From Porites lobata (taxonomy: Eukaryota; Cnidaria; Anthozoa; Scleractinia; Poritidae), in the NCBI GenBank assembly GCA_942486035.1, contig CALNXK010000031.1:3676001-3740000 (forward strand): a stretch of 64,000 nucleotides of DNA, given 5' to 3'. The stretch's first letter is position 1. Each line of letters opens with the position of its first letter. Shown here piece by piece: positions 42,841 to 54,700 of the stretch. The notes beneath the pieces were generated by a model. It made no database searches and was not told the origin of the DNA. It worked only from the letters and a program-made list of their open reading frames with translations. The translations under genes were made by a program, and so were the position numbers.

Positions 42841-45800
42841 TCATTACGCAGCGTCTAGCTACATGAAATATCGTTGGGTGCAAAGGTCTTTCCCCATGAA
42901 CGGATTCGTAAAAAAATATTTGGCAACGCTAACGGTGCGACTCCAGCTTAAATAAACAGGTGAGTGATTTAAACGGTCTTCGATCCCTTCAGAACAAATG
43001 GGTTATTCTCTTAAAAAACTGTGATGTTGGGTCGGTACCTGTTTGAGGCACAAAAATGTGGTTTTACGTCCCAAGTTAGTAGAGTAAATTGGCTAACATT
43101 AAGAGTTAATCCTTAAAGATTGTTTATCACAAGAAAAAAGCGTAAAACCTTCGATCCTTAGGATCGAGCTCCGTCAAGCATGCCTTTCATAATAGGTTTT
43201 ATTTTCCTTAGGCTCAGCATTAAGAACTGGAAAAGGCATTGTCCTTTGAAACGCTTGTTCTGCTCGACTCTGGCCACTAAGAGACACCGATGGCCATGTA
43301 AAAAGACGGTTGGCGTGCTAGCAAACTTTTTTCGCGCCTTTGAAGTGATTTGTCTTGTCTGCGTTTCTTCTTATTTGGAGGATTTAAAGAGTTGCCTAAG
43401 CGGATCTTTCTGTTATAGGTACTACCTTTTACCTGGAGGAAAGCTTATTTTTAGTGTTTATGATTTTCTCATGAAGTTTTTTTGCTTATGATTTGATCTC
43501 TGAGCGTTTTATACATGGTTAACTTCGATATTATACTCCGATAAACACTGATCATACTACCAACTATCATTCTTTTTCAAGGTCATATTCTCGAAAATGT
43601 AATATTATGCTTGGCAAATTTTAGTAGACCCATCAGTCTTCAGGTTTTAAGAAAAAAAATGACTGTTACTTTATTTGAAACACGAAAAGTTGCAGTTTCC
43701 ACTGTTATTATTATCCTCTTGCGTTTCCTGAGCTTTAACGGGAATAAACTCCTTTTGACGAAATAACAAATAGAGCATTGTCAAATGCTTGTAACAAATA
43801 CCTCATTACATTATACTACTGTTCTCAGCAAATAAACAAATAATTTAACCAATAAATTATAAAACAAATAAAACTATCCTCTTTACCTATCGTCTGGGTT
43901 TACTGAAAAAATATAAAATGCTTTCTCAGAATATGTTATTTAATTTTTAGAGAAATTTTACATTTATCAAAACGTTTGTGTTATTTTATTCAGTTGATTA
44001 CTATTAATTGCTGTACATTCGGGACAATATAAATAGGATAATGACCGAGCGCCTAGTGCTTCTGTCCGTGGAAGCACGAAAGTCTGAACTGGATGCCTAA
44101 GTAAACTTCCTTTAGAAAAACTGAAGTAACTACAACAATGGACAAACCTTTAACAACTGTGTTTGAGATAATTCCCCACAGTCTTCTCTTAGAGGCGTGC
44201 AATTGTAAAATGGCTCAGTTTTGTTTTTTGTAATGAATATTAAGGGAGTTAGACCTTCTCGTCTGCTCCCCCGCATACCGACAGCATATCACCTTTTTCT
44301 ACCGAACTAATGGTTCAGTTGCTTACCTGTCATTTTTTCCAAATCTTTAAAATGATAGGCTTGCTTAAAATAGAACAAAAAATGTTTGACAACTGAGATA
44401 TTTATCAGACAGGTTTTAAGTTTGTCTTTCTCCTTTGATACGTCGATAGGTTACAAGCTGACAAACTAAGGATTATTAAAGATCATTGATGGCCGGATTC
44501 TTTCAGACAAATAATTCATGAGGAACTTGACATACTGGAGTGCTTTCCTTGAATTATTTTTCCAGAAAAGAACATGACTGAAACTTAATATGGAAAACGA
44601 AATGTTGCAGTTTCAAAGAATATTAAGATGCTTTTGTGCTTGAGTTTTTGTGGCAATAGTTTTTCGAAGCTACTGATTGGAATGACTATCAGTATTTAAT
44701 GGAACTAATTACATGATATAATAGCCTGCGTAAGCCTGCGTGGCAAGCGCTTGGAAGTAGTGGGCGTTCTTTCTCGCGCCCAGTACTTCCAAGCGCCTGC
44801 TTCGCAGGCTAATGATTTAGTGATGATAATGGCCGTTTTAACACTAGAGGCGGATAAGCCTTCTTCAAAATCCGTCAAACTTGACGGAAGAACAGATGGA
44901 TAAGTCAGGCGGATTGTCCGTCCAACATTAACACCGTCCCATTATCTGTCTGACGCGAATTATAAAACGGATAACGAATGACAATCCGTACTCTAGTGTG
45001 AATACGGCCAATAAGCGAATGCAATCAACCACCACAGCTTCCACAAAACATATCTGAATAGGGAGATTTATGATTAGCTATTGGAAAAATTTCCGTATAA
45101 CGATCTATAACATAACCCCATGCATTAATTATGCATACACCTATTGAAGGAAATCAAAAGTCAGAATAATACTAAGCCTTTAGGATTTCAACTGTTATTT
45201 TAAAAATGTTCAATTTTTTTTCACGTCTAAAATAAGAACTTTTTGAAACAAATTTCAAATTATTTTCGGTTTCTTAAACCTAACTTTAAAAATGACCCCC
45301 AAAATAGTGATAAACGACCTAATTAGTAGCGTTCAACATTAAATGTGCTAAACTATCCATTGATCGTAACACGAGGATAAACAACTTGAAATGCAAGTTT
45401 AACTTGTTAGCCGTGTTCGTCAGAAATGTCTTTTTTTCTCCAACTATTGTTTCCACGGTTTCCAGTGGCCGATTGTCAGTTAAAGTTGTTGAAGAAAAGA
45501 TTTCTCAACAGGTTTCTGAAGTAATTATTCCTTTTCTTCCAAAATGCTCTTTTCCAATACTGTTTCGCTAAAATGGATGCTTCTTACGACATTGGTTGCA
45601 GTAAGCATAAAAAATCAGACCCAACTGCCACTCCCTTGATGGCTTACCGGTCGTTTCGAAGAAAGCCGTCTCGATACAAGTTGATTCAGTCCAGGTGTAC
45701 ATAATATCACATAGTTGGCTTATAGAACGGGGAATATTCACGCTATGTTTTCCTTGTCCAGTCACGCGCTAACAAAACTTTCAAGGGATAGAAATTGCTC

Positions 45801-46239
45801 TGCAGGTTCGTATCGATACAACTGGTTTCCCCTTGAGGAGTGCTCCGAAAATTCATTGTAGCTGTGTTTGGTACCGTGCGATATAATGTAATGCGTTGCT
45901 AGCTTCACAGACACACACACACACACCACTGGTAGCCATGCCAAGCCGACCACCGCAGCTTGACCTTTATTCCAAATTCATAAAACTGTACCCATAACAT
46001 ACCCCTAGTAAGGTGGGACACTAACAAAATTACAAAGTTGCACATTACATTTTTTCCCTACAAAACTGAAACCCTAGGGTGGGTGGGAAGGTCAGTAATG
46101 GAGGACGCAACAAAAGCAACTGCCCGCCTTTTGGTTACATGACCTATACTCAGGCCCCCAGCGGTGTGTGAGGAAAGCATTTTCCACATATTTCGTTACA
46201 CTCGGCCAGTGTAAAATTACCCGTCTAACAGCTTTAAGT
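42841..46239. other. No gene recognised
   Basis: AT-rich from about 43000 on. Features within it are a palindrome at 44722-44811 and an (AC)9 microsatellite at about 45909-45926. The 103-codon plus-strand frame at 43180-43491 has no domain and no splice support. Confidence 0.45.
44722..44811. mobile_element. 90-bp palindromic element with TAGCCTGCG ends
   Basis: TAGCCTGCG at the left and CGCAGGCTA at the right are perfect inverted ends. GCGCTTGGAAGTAGTGGGCG and its near-complement CGCCCAGTACTTCCAAGCGC form inner arms around a short loop. Similar TAGCCTGCG words occur at 58220. Confidence 0.75.
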
Positions 46240-46392
46240 ACCAGGCCCGGGTTGTTCAAACGTTGGATAGCGCTATCCAGCCGATAAATCACTATCCAGC
46301 GTATAACGCAATTGTTTCCCGTAATACGTATCTGCTGGATAATGATTTATTCGGTGGATAGCGCTATCCATCTTTTGAACAACCTGGGCCAG
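46240..46392. mobile_element. MITE with TTGTTCAAACGTTGGATAGC ends, copy 1
   Basis: Ends GGTTGTTCAAACGTTGGATA and GGATAGCGCTATCCATCTTT..GAACAACC are inverted, and GATAGCGCTATC appears in both arms. A diverged copy is at 52087-52227. Confidence 0.8.
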
Positions 46393-47209
46393 GATCTTAT
46401 TTATTGTTACGGTTGGAAGGAGCCGATGAAAAGAACCTAACAGTCTGAAAATGACAATACCATCATGGTATGTTGTTGCATTTCAAGCATATTGTTAACC
46501 AAAACTGCAAGCAAAGACAAAATTCAAGGGTTTAATTTTAAAGAAACATGAAAAAAACAGCTCGTATGTTGCAGGAAATATCACACTCACAATGGCTATG
46601 TGCCAGTTTATTGGGTATAAAAGTGATCTTTACATATAAAGATTCCCTTGTAGATGGACACACGCGACACCCTTGTAAGCGACCTTACTTGAATGCAAAA
46701 ACTAAAGCAGAAAACAGGTGGGAAAAGCCTTGCCTGCTTTTTTTTTCTATTACCTTAGTGAAAACAAACCACCTAAGAAACCGCCTAATTATCTAAAAGC
46801 CTTCGTGACATTATTTTCTAAAACTTCTAAGTGTTAAATAAAGACGAAGTTTTCATTTATTTATTCCGCTGTAACATGATAACACAAGATGACTGTGTCA
46901 CGGCAGTCTTTCCGGCCAGTGATTCAGTTCTTCCTTTTCTTAGATTCCTGCAATTAAATTAGCTTCTATTAAGTGATGTTGAGGAATTTTCATTTCAGTT
47001 TGTTTCATCTGCTTTTATTCCTTATTCACCATTGGCAGTATTAATAACACAGAGGGACTAACCAAATACCAAAGAATTGAGAAAAAGGATACGTATACGT
47101 TTTCATGAAAGATTTCCTATAATTTTGAGAGAGTAACTGGCCAAAGTTAATGATCAGATTAATAACTTGCACAATTCTGAACTAAAAAAAAATTAACAAG
47201 AATATATAA
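46393..47209. other. Downstream flank of TMBIM6, no gene recognised
   Basis: On the minus strand, GGAATAAATAAATG near 46867-46854 could supply a polyadenylation signal for TMBIM6 if its last exon is at 47210-47230. At 46893-46908 the word GACTGTGTCACGGCAG resembles the ends of the MITE at 10769-11167, but nothing else of that element follows. Confidence 0.35.
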
Positions 47210-47230
47210 CTACCCTCTCCTCTTTGGGAG
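47210..47230 (-). CDS. TMBIM6: Tentative terminal exon of TMBIM6
   Basis: After a pyrimidine-rich acceptor (TTTTTTTTCATTATCCCTGAAAG) the phase required by exon 9 gives LPKRRG and a TAG stop. A short, basic C-terminal tail is typical of Bax inhibitor-1 proteins, and adding it makes 237 residues, the usual length of the family. A 21-bp exon is easy to find by chance, so another position is quite possible. Confidence 0.35.
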   Translation of the reverse strand, partial: LPKRRG

Positions 47231-47274
47231 CTTTCAGGGATAATGAAAAAAAATTCAAATGGAACCCAACGTGA

Positions 47275-47452
47275 TTAAGAGGTAGAAGTCGAACCAGTTG
47301 GTTATTTTACTAGCGTAGTGGAGTATTTGCACTCAGGACTACCGAGAACAAATCCAGCTACAATAGCAGTCAGACTAAGACTTGAACCAGGGGCCTTCAG
47401 ATTCCAACTCCAGCACTCTAAACGCTCAGTCACCCTACCTCCTCTACTACCC
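47275..47452 (-). mobile_element. tRNA-derived SINE, minus strand
   Basis: On the minus strand, GGGTGACTGAGCGTTTAGAG (A box), AGTTGGAATCTGAAGGCCCC and TGGTTCAAGTCTTAGTCTGA (B box) are followed by a non-tRNA body ending in GGTTCGACTTCTACC. It differs from the other two SINE types in the window. Confidence 0.65.
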
Positions 47453-47898
47453 TAATCATTACTTGCATAGGTCCTTATAACTATCTTAACTACTCTCTCT
47501 CTCTAGAATGAACCTTTCAATTGCAAAGTTTGACTGAAAGTTCTTGAGGTTGAGGGGGAGGTCTTGGACTCAAAATAATGTATGTGTGCATAGTTAGTGC
47601 TATGGTGTGAGAGACATGCGGTAGATCATGGTTTGTACAAAAAATGCCAATGAAAATTCAAGCACTTTCCAAAGGTTCTAAAGAATGACACAGAAACACA
47701 GGCAGTGGAAAATGAGAGCAAAACAACTGTCCTTTTACTGTAAGGCACATGGTGGGGTACTCTGGGGTACCTTTATTAATGTTGAAACAAGCCCAATATA
47801 AGTAATTATTAGCATTTTTCAATACGTATGTGTAATCAAATGGTGACGAGTGAAAATAGGGAATAATTTCACGAGCATACCATTTGCTGATTGCCTAT

Positions 47899-48415
47899 TA
47901 ATATCATGGGTGACAGATTAGGATTGCAATCATGGATTTTTGACATGTTTATCATGGTTTTATCGCATTGATCGGAGAACTCAAAAGCTTAGAGCTCAAA
48001 TTTGGCTATAGTTCAGAATTTTCAGAATGTCTCAGCAAAATACCTGTTAGAAACCTTCTTGATGTGCTCTTTGGTGTGTTTAGGTTTTCAAAAGTGTCTT
48101 TTAATGCCCTGACATCTTCATTCATACCATTTTATATGTGAAATTATAAATTAGTATATAGGTAATAGCATGATTTGTAGTGATAATTGGCATAAATACC
48201 ACGAGTGATATTTCAAAACTGTTATACGTAATTTCATGAGCCGTTAGGAGAGTGAAATTTGAGACAATTTTGAAATATCACTAGTGGTATTTATGCAAAA
48301 TATCACGTACAAATCATGCTATTATTTGTTTATACTACTACCCGCAAAGGTTTTGTAATTTTCACATGTAGGTATTTCAAATTAAGTAGTGTAGTAATTC
48401 GTCACCCATGATATT
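47899..48415. mobile_element. 517-bp TIR element containing an inner foldback
   Basis: TAATATCATGGGTGAC at the left and GTCACCCATGATATTA at the right are perfect 16-bp inverted ends, continuing with AGATTA/TAATTC. Inside, 48147-48346 folds back: AGCATGATTTGTAGTGAT..GGCATAAATACCACGAGTGA pairs with TCACTAGTGGTATTTATGC..GTACAAATCATGCT. Confidence 0.85.
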
Positions 48416-48715
48416 AGACATAAAGTGTGATAAGGCATCAATGTTCATGTGACGTTGGGTGTTGAGTCATGCACTCGAAACAGGAAATTTGTACAGAAGT
48501 GACAATGAAATGTCTTAAATTGAAAGTACATGAACTTTCCTTCAAGACGTAAGATTCAGATTTATTCAAGAGCTTTTCAAGGACTTTTCAAGACAGCAGC
48601 TGAAATCCAAGAGCTTTACAAGAAGGTACAAACCATGATACATTTACATGAACATTTTTTTTTCTAGAATGACACTTTTGTTCAGAAGACAATGCAAACT
48701 GAAGCAGAAACATAC

Positions 48716-51700
48716 CTTGTTTTGGGCAAGAATAATCATGATCCTGCGAAAAATCTGAATGAAGTCCAAAAACAAGTCCACAGAATGCCTTGAGGGAAAA
48801 GAAACATTTTTTTAAAATTACACAAAAAATGTAACACCTTATAAATATCAGAGATTAGGGAAAAATTCTGTTAGTCTTACTATGCATTATTAATTTTTGA
48901 ATACTAGGCCCGGTTCTGAAAGGCTGATTAGCGCTAATTTAGGATTAAAATTTTGTTCCAAGTTTTGTCTTTACCTTCCTATGCCTGCTTAGAATGTCAT
49001 TTCATGTTATGATTACTGTACATTGTATCTTTGAGTAAAGGCCACTCAGACTCGAGATCCACGTTCAATCGATACTTGAAAGCGCCTTTCCTTTTCAAGG
49101 ACTTTGCTACCCTCTGGGGTTAATTTTTTTGCTTAAGGTACACAGAGAGAAACAAACTATTAAACAATTTAAATTTGCTTGTTTGGAATTGAATTAACTT
49201 GTAGCACACAGCTTTAACATTTTTTCACTTTAATCTCCAGGGCAGTGCAATCTCATTCCCAGAGTCTGCGTTACCCTTGTTCAGCAGGATGGGCAGGATT
49301 GGGAGCAGAGGTACTGGGTTCCATTACCGGCATCACCTAATTCTTTTTGCGAATTTAACAGATTCTTCAACCTTGTTCCCAGGGTTCTCTCCTACCCACC
49401 CTATGGAGCGTAGGGCGGGTAGGAGAGAACCCTGGGAACAAGGTTGCAGATTCTTTTCTCTTTCTTTTTTAACTTTTTCATGGTTACTGGAGTACATTAT
49501 TCATAGCTAGTAAGCACATATCCTCTCAAGGTACTAGTTTTTTCTTGTTTCTTAATTCCTTCCTCCTGTGGGCAGAGATTACTGTAAATTTTTTCCACTG
49601 TAATCGTATGCCAGTTAAGATTGCTGGTGGAACCTGGATATAATGAAGGCCAACGGAGGTTCTTTCCATATATTTTACCATTACTGGGGTTAAAAAAATA
49701 GTTCATTATACCGAGGACTTCATAATATAGACGTTCATTGTATATCAAGGTTCCACTAGAAGAACACCAGCTATTACTCACCAAGCAAGCAAATACAAAC
49801 GTAGCAGAATTAAAAAGCTATGATGGAGTTCTGGATCTTACCAGACAAAATCTTTGTCTCCTTGCTTGCGCTTGTGGACAATCAGCTGGGTGTCATACAG
49901 CACAAAGCCACAGAACAGAAGCAAACCACCATACAACTGAAGCTGTTAAGAAAATACAATGCACAGGCATTACATTCACCCCTCTCATGAGCTTCCATAC
50001 TGAGCATGACAATCAAATGCAGTAAAACGCAACTTATATTTTTGCACCTTTCCATAAATAGTTTGGTTATGGCTAAATAGCCAGTTTGACCTCAGTCAAA
50101 CATAGTCTAACAAGATGACTTGTCCTAACGTTTGAATTCTACAGAAAACTTTAGTACGCTAAACAAATAACACTTCACTATTGCATGTCTGTATTAGACC
50201 TGCTGGCCTCTTGGATGGACAAAGACTTGAAGAATAAATGGCACATCCTGGTGTAACTACCTGTAAACACCAAGGGGCAGCAGCAAGAACAAAATAAAAT
50301 GGATCAATAAATAAGGCTCCAGGCACTGACTGACCAGTGCATTTTCTTTACCTGGAAAATGAAACGGGCTCCAATAAAGAGATTGACCAGGGACAGGCAA
50401 AACAGAATGCTCAAGCCAGACATCAATGTACCTAAAGAAGAAAAAAAAAGCTTATAGTTAATAAAGGTATGATTGATAGTTACATCTTTAGCATTACAAC
50501 ACAGTACACTCACCTCCCAGGTATAGATAAGTTCTTTGCTCAGCCCACAAGGCACTCAGAGTGAAGCAGACAAATATCAACGTTGTTGCAAAGAAAGCAG
50601 TGGGAATAATGCTGTAAAAATAAAACATCACTTTATGGTCAATGTAACTTAGAAGACTTTCAATAATGATGATGAGGATGACAATGATGATAATGGGTGA
50701 GATGTCCACTTTATAGTTTTTTAAAATTAATACACTGCAAACCCCATTAATGCAAACTTGCTATTTTATGCTTTCAAAGCACACATGAATTCAGCGTTTA
50801 ATCTCACATTTGTTCTTTGGCTGTTCACCATGGAAAGAAAACAGCAATACTGGTTTTTGGTTTAATTTTATGAACAACATTTTTTTTTGTTTTCACTACT
50901 ACATACTAGAGTCTTGAGAGTACTGTGGACAAGATTAACATAATGTTCATGTCGATGCACTGTACTGTAACATAACAAACAGTAAATCCCAAGGACACAA
51001 TCATTTCCAGTATGCCGTATACATGTACTGTAAACACCAAGAAATTAAATTATGATTATACTAACCCAATGGAACTCATTAATAAACTACATGCATTTAC
51101 TACATCAGAAACTTACTGACCTGGGATCAATCTGGATGACAAGATCCATCAGAGGACCAAGACCCAATCCTTAAATAGAATTGCAGCAATTATTATTTTT
51201 AAGCTGTTTACCAAGCCACATTGTACATATATATCTCATTACTGACAACACACTCACTTTTACGAAATTCAAGGCAAAGTGTAAATTAAAAATCTGCATG
51301 GTTAAACACTTGGCTTTGCTTTGAGTTTCAAGGAGCAGGTAGTTTTTTCTTCATGATCTTACCCACTTGACCACGTGAATTGTCGTTGTGCCTTCATTCA
51401 CAAGTTTTTTTCTTGCTTGTGAATGAGTGAGAATGAGCAAAAGCTGTTCAAAAATTTTCTTCAGCTCTTCAGCCATTCAATGTCATCCAGCTAAAAGTTT
51501 TCTGTAGCTGTTCAGCCACTCATGATACCCCTTCCGATCAGCTTGTCTTCTTGTTTCTCGCCTGTTTGCTTGCTGTGCATCCAGCCATTCAAACGGGTAC
51601 TATTGGAACATTTTTGCATGTAAGGTCACACATACTCTTGTTTTTCATGTATAAAATCGCTCAAATCTCTGGTATAAAAAACACACAAAGCCCACACAAT

Positions 51701-54700
51701 TCCCTGATTTGTTCTGATGAAGGCGTTGGGCTTGAAACATATGTTACAGGTCAAACTTATATCAGGTTAAAATTTTTAACCTCGGTTGATTCTCAATTTC
51801 CTTTGTTTCCTAGCCCTGATTCATGAATAATTAGGACAAGGAGACAAAGGAAATTGAGATTCAACCTAGGTTAAAAAAAGGTTAAAAAAATTTCAACCTG
51901 AATTTAATTTTGACCTGTAACACATACTTGTAACAGCTTCCCTATCTACCTATGGTGGCCAATCTACCTTATTAAACTGTACTTCAGCTGGTAAAACCAA
52001 ATCTTTGTATTTCACTCCTTACCAATGCAATACCATAGTTTCTTTAGAAACTAACACCTTCTAACATTAACTTATACAACTAAAGTACAGGCTTCAGTAG
52101 TTCAAACATTGGACAGCGCTATTCACTGGATAAAAAACCATCCCGCGAATAAGTACTAGGGAAACTAATATTGCATTATCCACTGGATAAATGATAGTGT
52201 CATCCAGCTTTTGAACAACTGGGGTCAGTACCTTACCTGTGCAAAATGCAAATCCCATGAGAAATCCTAAAAGAGCAAAAGCAAAAGGTGTTAATACATG
52301 TTGTATATACTTTCTCACTCCTGGGTATGCCCTAGATCAAGACCAGAAAGACTAAGTTTATTAAAATTATTTATGATTTAGTAGGTAAAAAGGTATTGTA
52401 GGGCTGTTTATTCAGAGCCTGCGGTTGATCTGGGGAGCATAATTACTTAACCTGTTTAATGCCAATAGTACCAGCAGTTAAAATCCAGAAAAAAACTACG
52501 TAAGTCAGGGCTTCTGATATTTCCCGGAAAACAAAGCAAAATTTCGCAGGATTTTCAGGGGCAAATTCGCGGAAAAATCGGCCGATTTCGCAGGAAAAAA
52601 GTCAAAATTCGCGAAACAATCGGCCCATTTCGGGCGATTTTTGCGAGAGAAAAGTCAAAATTCGCAGAAAAATCGGCCCACTTTGTGGGATTTTAGCAGA
52701 AAAAAGTCAATTTTTGAAGGATTTTCAGGGGCAAATTCTTAGGAAAATCGGCCGATTTCACAGGAAATTTTGGGGGGAAACTTTGCCTAGAAACAATCAG
52801 TAAAAAACAGCCAATTTTGCTGGGTTTTTTTTTGGCAAATTTTGCTAAAATCGATCAATTTTGCGTCGATATGACCAGCGTTGGTGAACATCTTTTTTAA
52901 CAGGGATAATCATTAATTTTGCTCTTTCAACAACAGTTCGCTTGAGAAATGAGCGAATGTTAAAGCTATTAACATTATGGTTAGTGCCCAGTTTTTCACA
53001 ACGTTCATCTAAAAACGCCTGGTAGTTTTGGGACGTTGTTTACTCGTTGCAGTGACGAAGTTTCAAGCTAAATTTGGATGTTTGGGGTGAATAAAACCAG
53101 TCTAATAGCCAAGATAAGAATTAAATATGTTTTGCTGACATGTATTCGGAAATAATTATTTCTGGCGAATTTCGCGGTATTTCGCGTTTTTTGGGGGAAT
53201 TTCGCGGGATTTCGCGGAAATACCAGAATTTTGCGGGTCCGCGACCACGTGAAATATCAGAAGCCCTGATAAGTGGCATTTACTTAAAATGAGTGGTATA
53301 ATGCCTAAGTATCGCTGGAGTGGATATCATTATGGTTAGATCACAATTATCAGTCTTTCTCAGACTGAAAACAACATTATCAAACTTTCTCTTGTCAATG
53401 GACTTAAAGTAGAAGTATATGAGAGTATTATCAGGCTCCCTCATAAATTTGATTTTTTTGAGATGAGGTGTGTAAAAGTAAGTAGTGTAAGTGGGATCTT
53501 TTGGCTGGAAAAAAATTCCTTTTTGTGACAAACCAAATAATCACTTACCCATTCTTTTTGACTGATTTTTTCCATCATGTGGAGTCATAGCAAGAGCAAT
53601 CAGAAGCCCAATGGATGCAATGGCAGACAAAAAACCACCCTTCAAAAACAAAATTTCTATCAATACACATACTTTGTACATGAACGCTGCAGATGCAAAC
53701 TCTGCTCTTTGCCTACGACAAGAAAAAGTATAGAGTACAGAGATCTGAAAATTGCATGATGTAATAAAATTCATTTTACTTACAATGGTACTTGACTAAT
53801 GTAATTTCTCAGATTTACTGCCAAAGACCTACAGTGCACCCAGAGGGGATAGCAACAAATGGGTCCAATGCCTGGTGCCACGCCTACCCATTCCCCAACC
53901 CATCAAAGATACATGTACATGTACATGTAAAAACTGCCAGAGATTAGTACATTCCTAGTGGCTCTTCTACAATCTACAGATGCAAAAACTGTGAAAGGTG
54001 CTAGCTGTTGTTGTTGTTTTTTCGTACCGCACTCTAGCTAGCCTGTTCCAGCCACTCACATATTGGAAAGCAGAGTGAATTGAAACAGAGTGAAAAGAAA
54101 TGAAAGGAAAGCAAGGAAAATAATAATAATAATAATAATAATAACTTTATTTCTATAGCGCTCTTATCCTATGTTCAAGGCGCTTTACAATCATGTAAAC
54201 AACATTATTGAAAAATATTTACAAATTTACGACCATATCCTAATATATTTACAATGGATAAAAAAGGAAAAATTGAAACTAAAACAACTATTAAACCATA
54301 TTCATAATGATAAAAAAAAGGGAAAAAATTAAAACTAACGCAATATATACAAATTTATAAACACAATGATCCGTTATCACAGAATTTAGTAAACAAGTAC
54401 GTCTTAAGTGATCTTTTAAAACTCGAGATGGTGTTGGACTTCCGAATTTCATAGGGTATTAAGTTCCATTCTCTTGGTGCATGAACAGTGAATGCTCTAT
54501 CTCCGTAGGTCTTGGTATACGATCTAGGTTGCATTAGAAGTTCATTACTAACAGACCTCAATGATCTAGAATGAGGACAATAAATAAATGTAGTTTTTGA
54601 GCTAAATAGCTAGGCGATGTCCCATTCAGTGATTTATACACGACGAGCAGAATCTTGAAAATAATACGATATTGAATCGGTAGCCAGTGAAGCGCACACA

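Noticed and set aside
44722..44811. CRISPR-like or regulatory hairpin
   Set aside because: A single palindrome with transposon-type ends and no repeat-spacer periodicity.
46893..46950. Third copy of the TTAA MITE
   Set aside because: Only about 16 bases (GACTGTGTCACGGCAG) match the element end and the rest is unrelated.
47380..47452. A tRNA gene on the minus strand
   Set aside because: The acceptor stem does not close and the body continues as a SINE.
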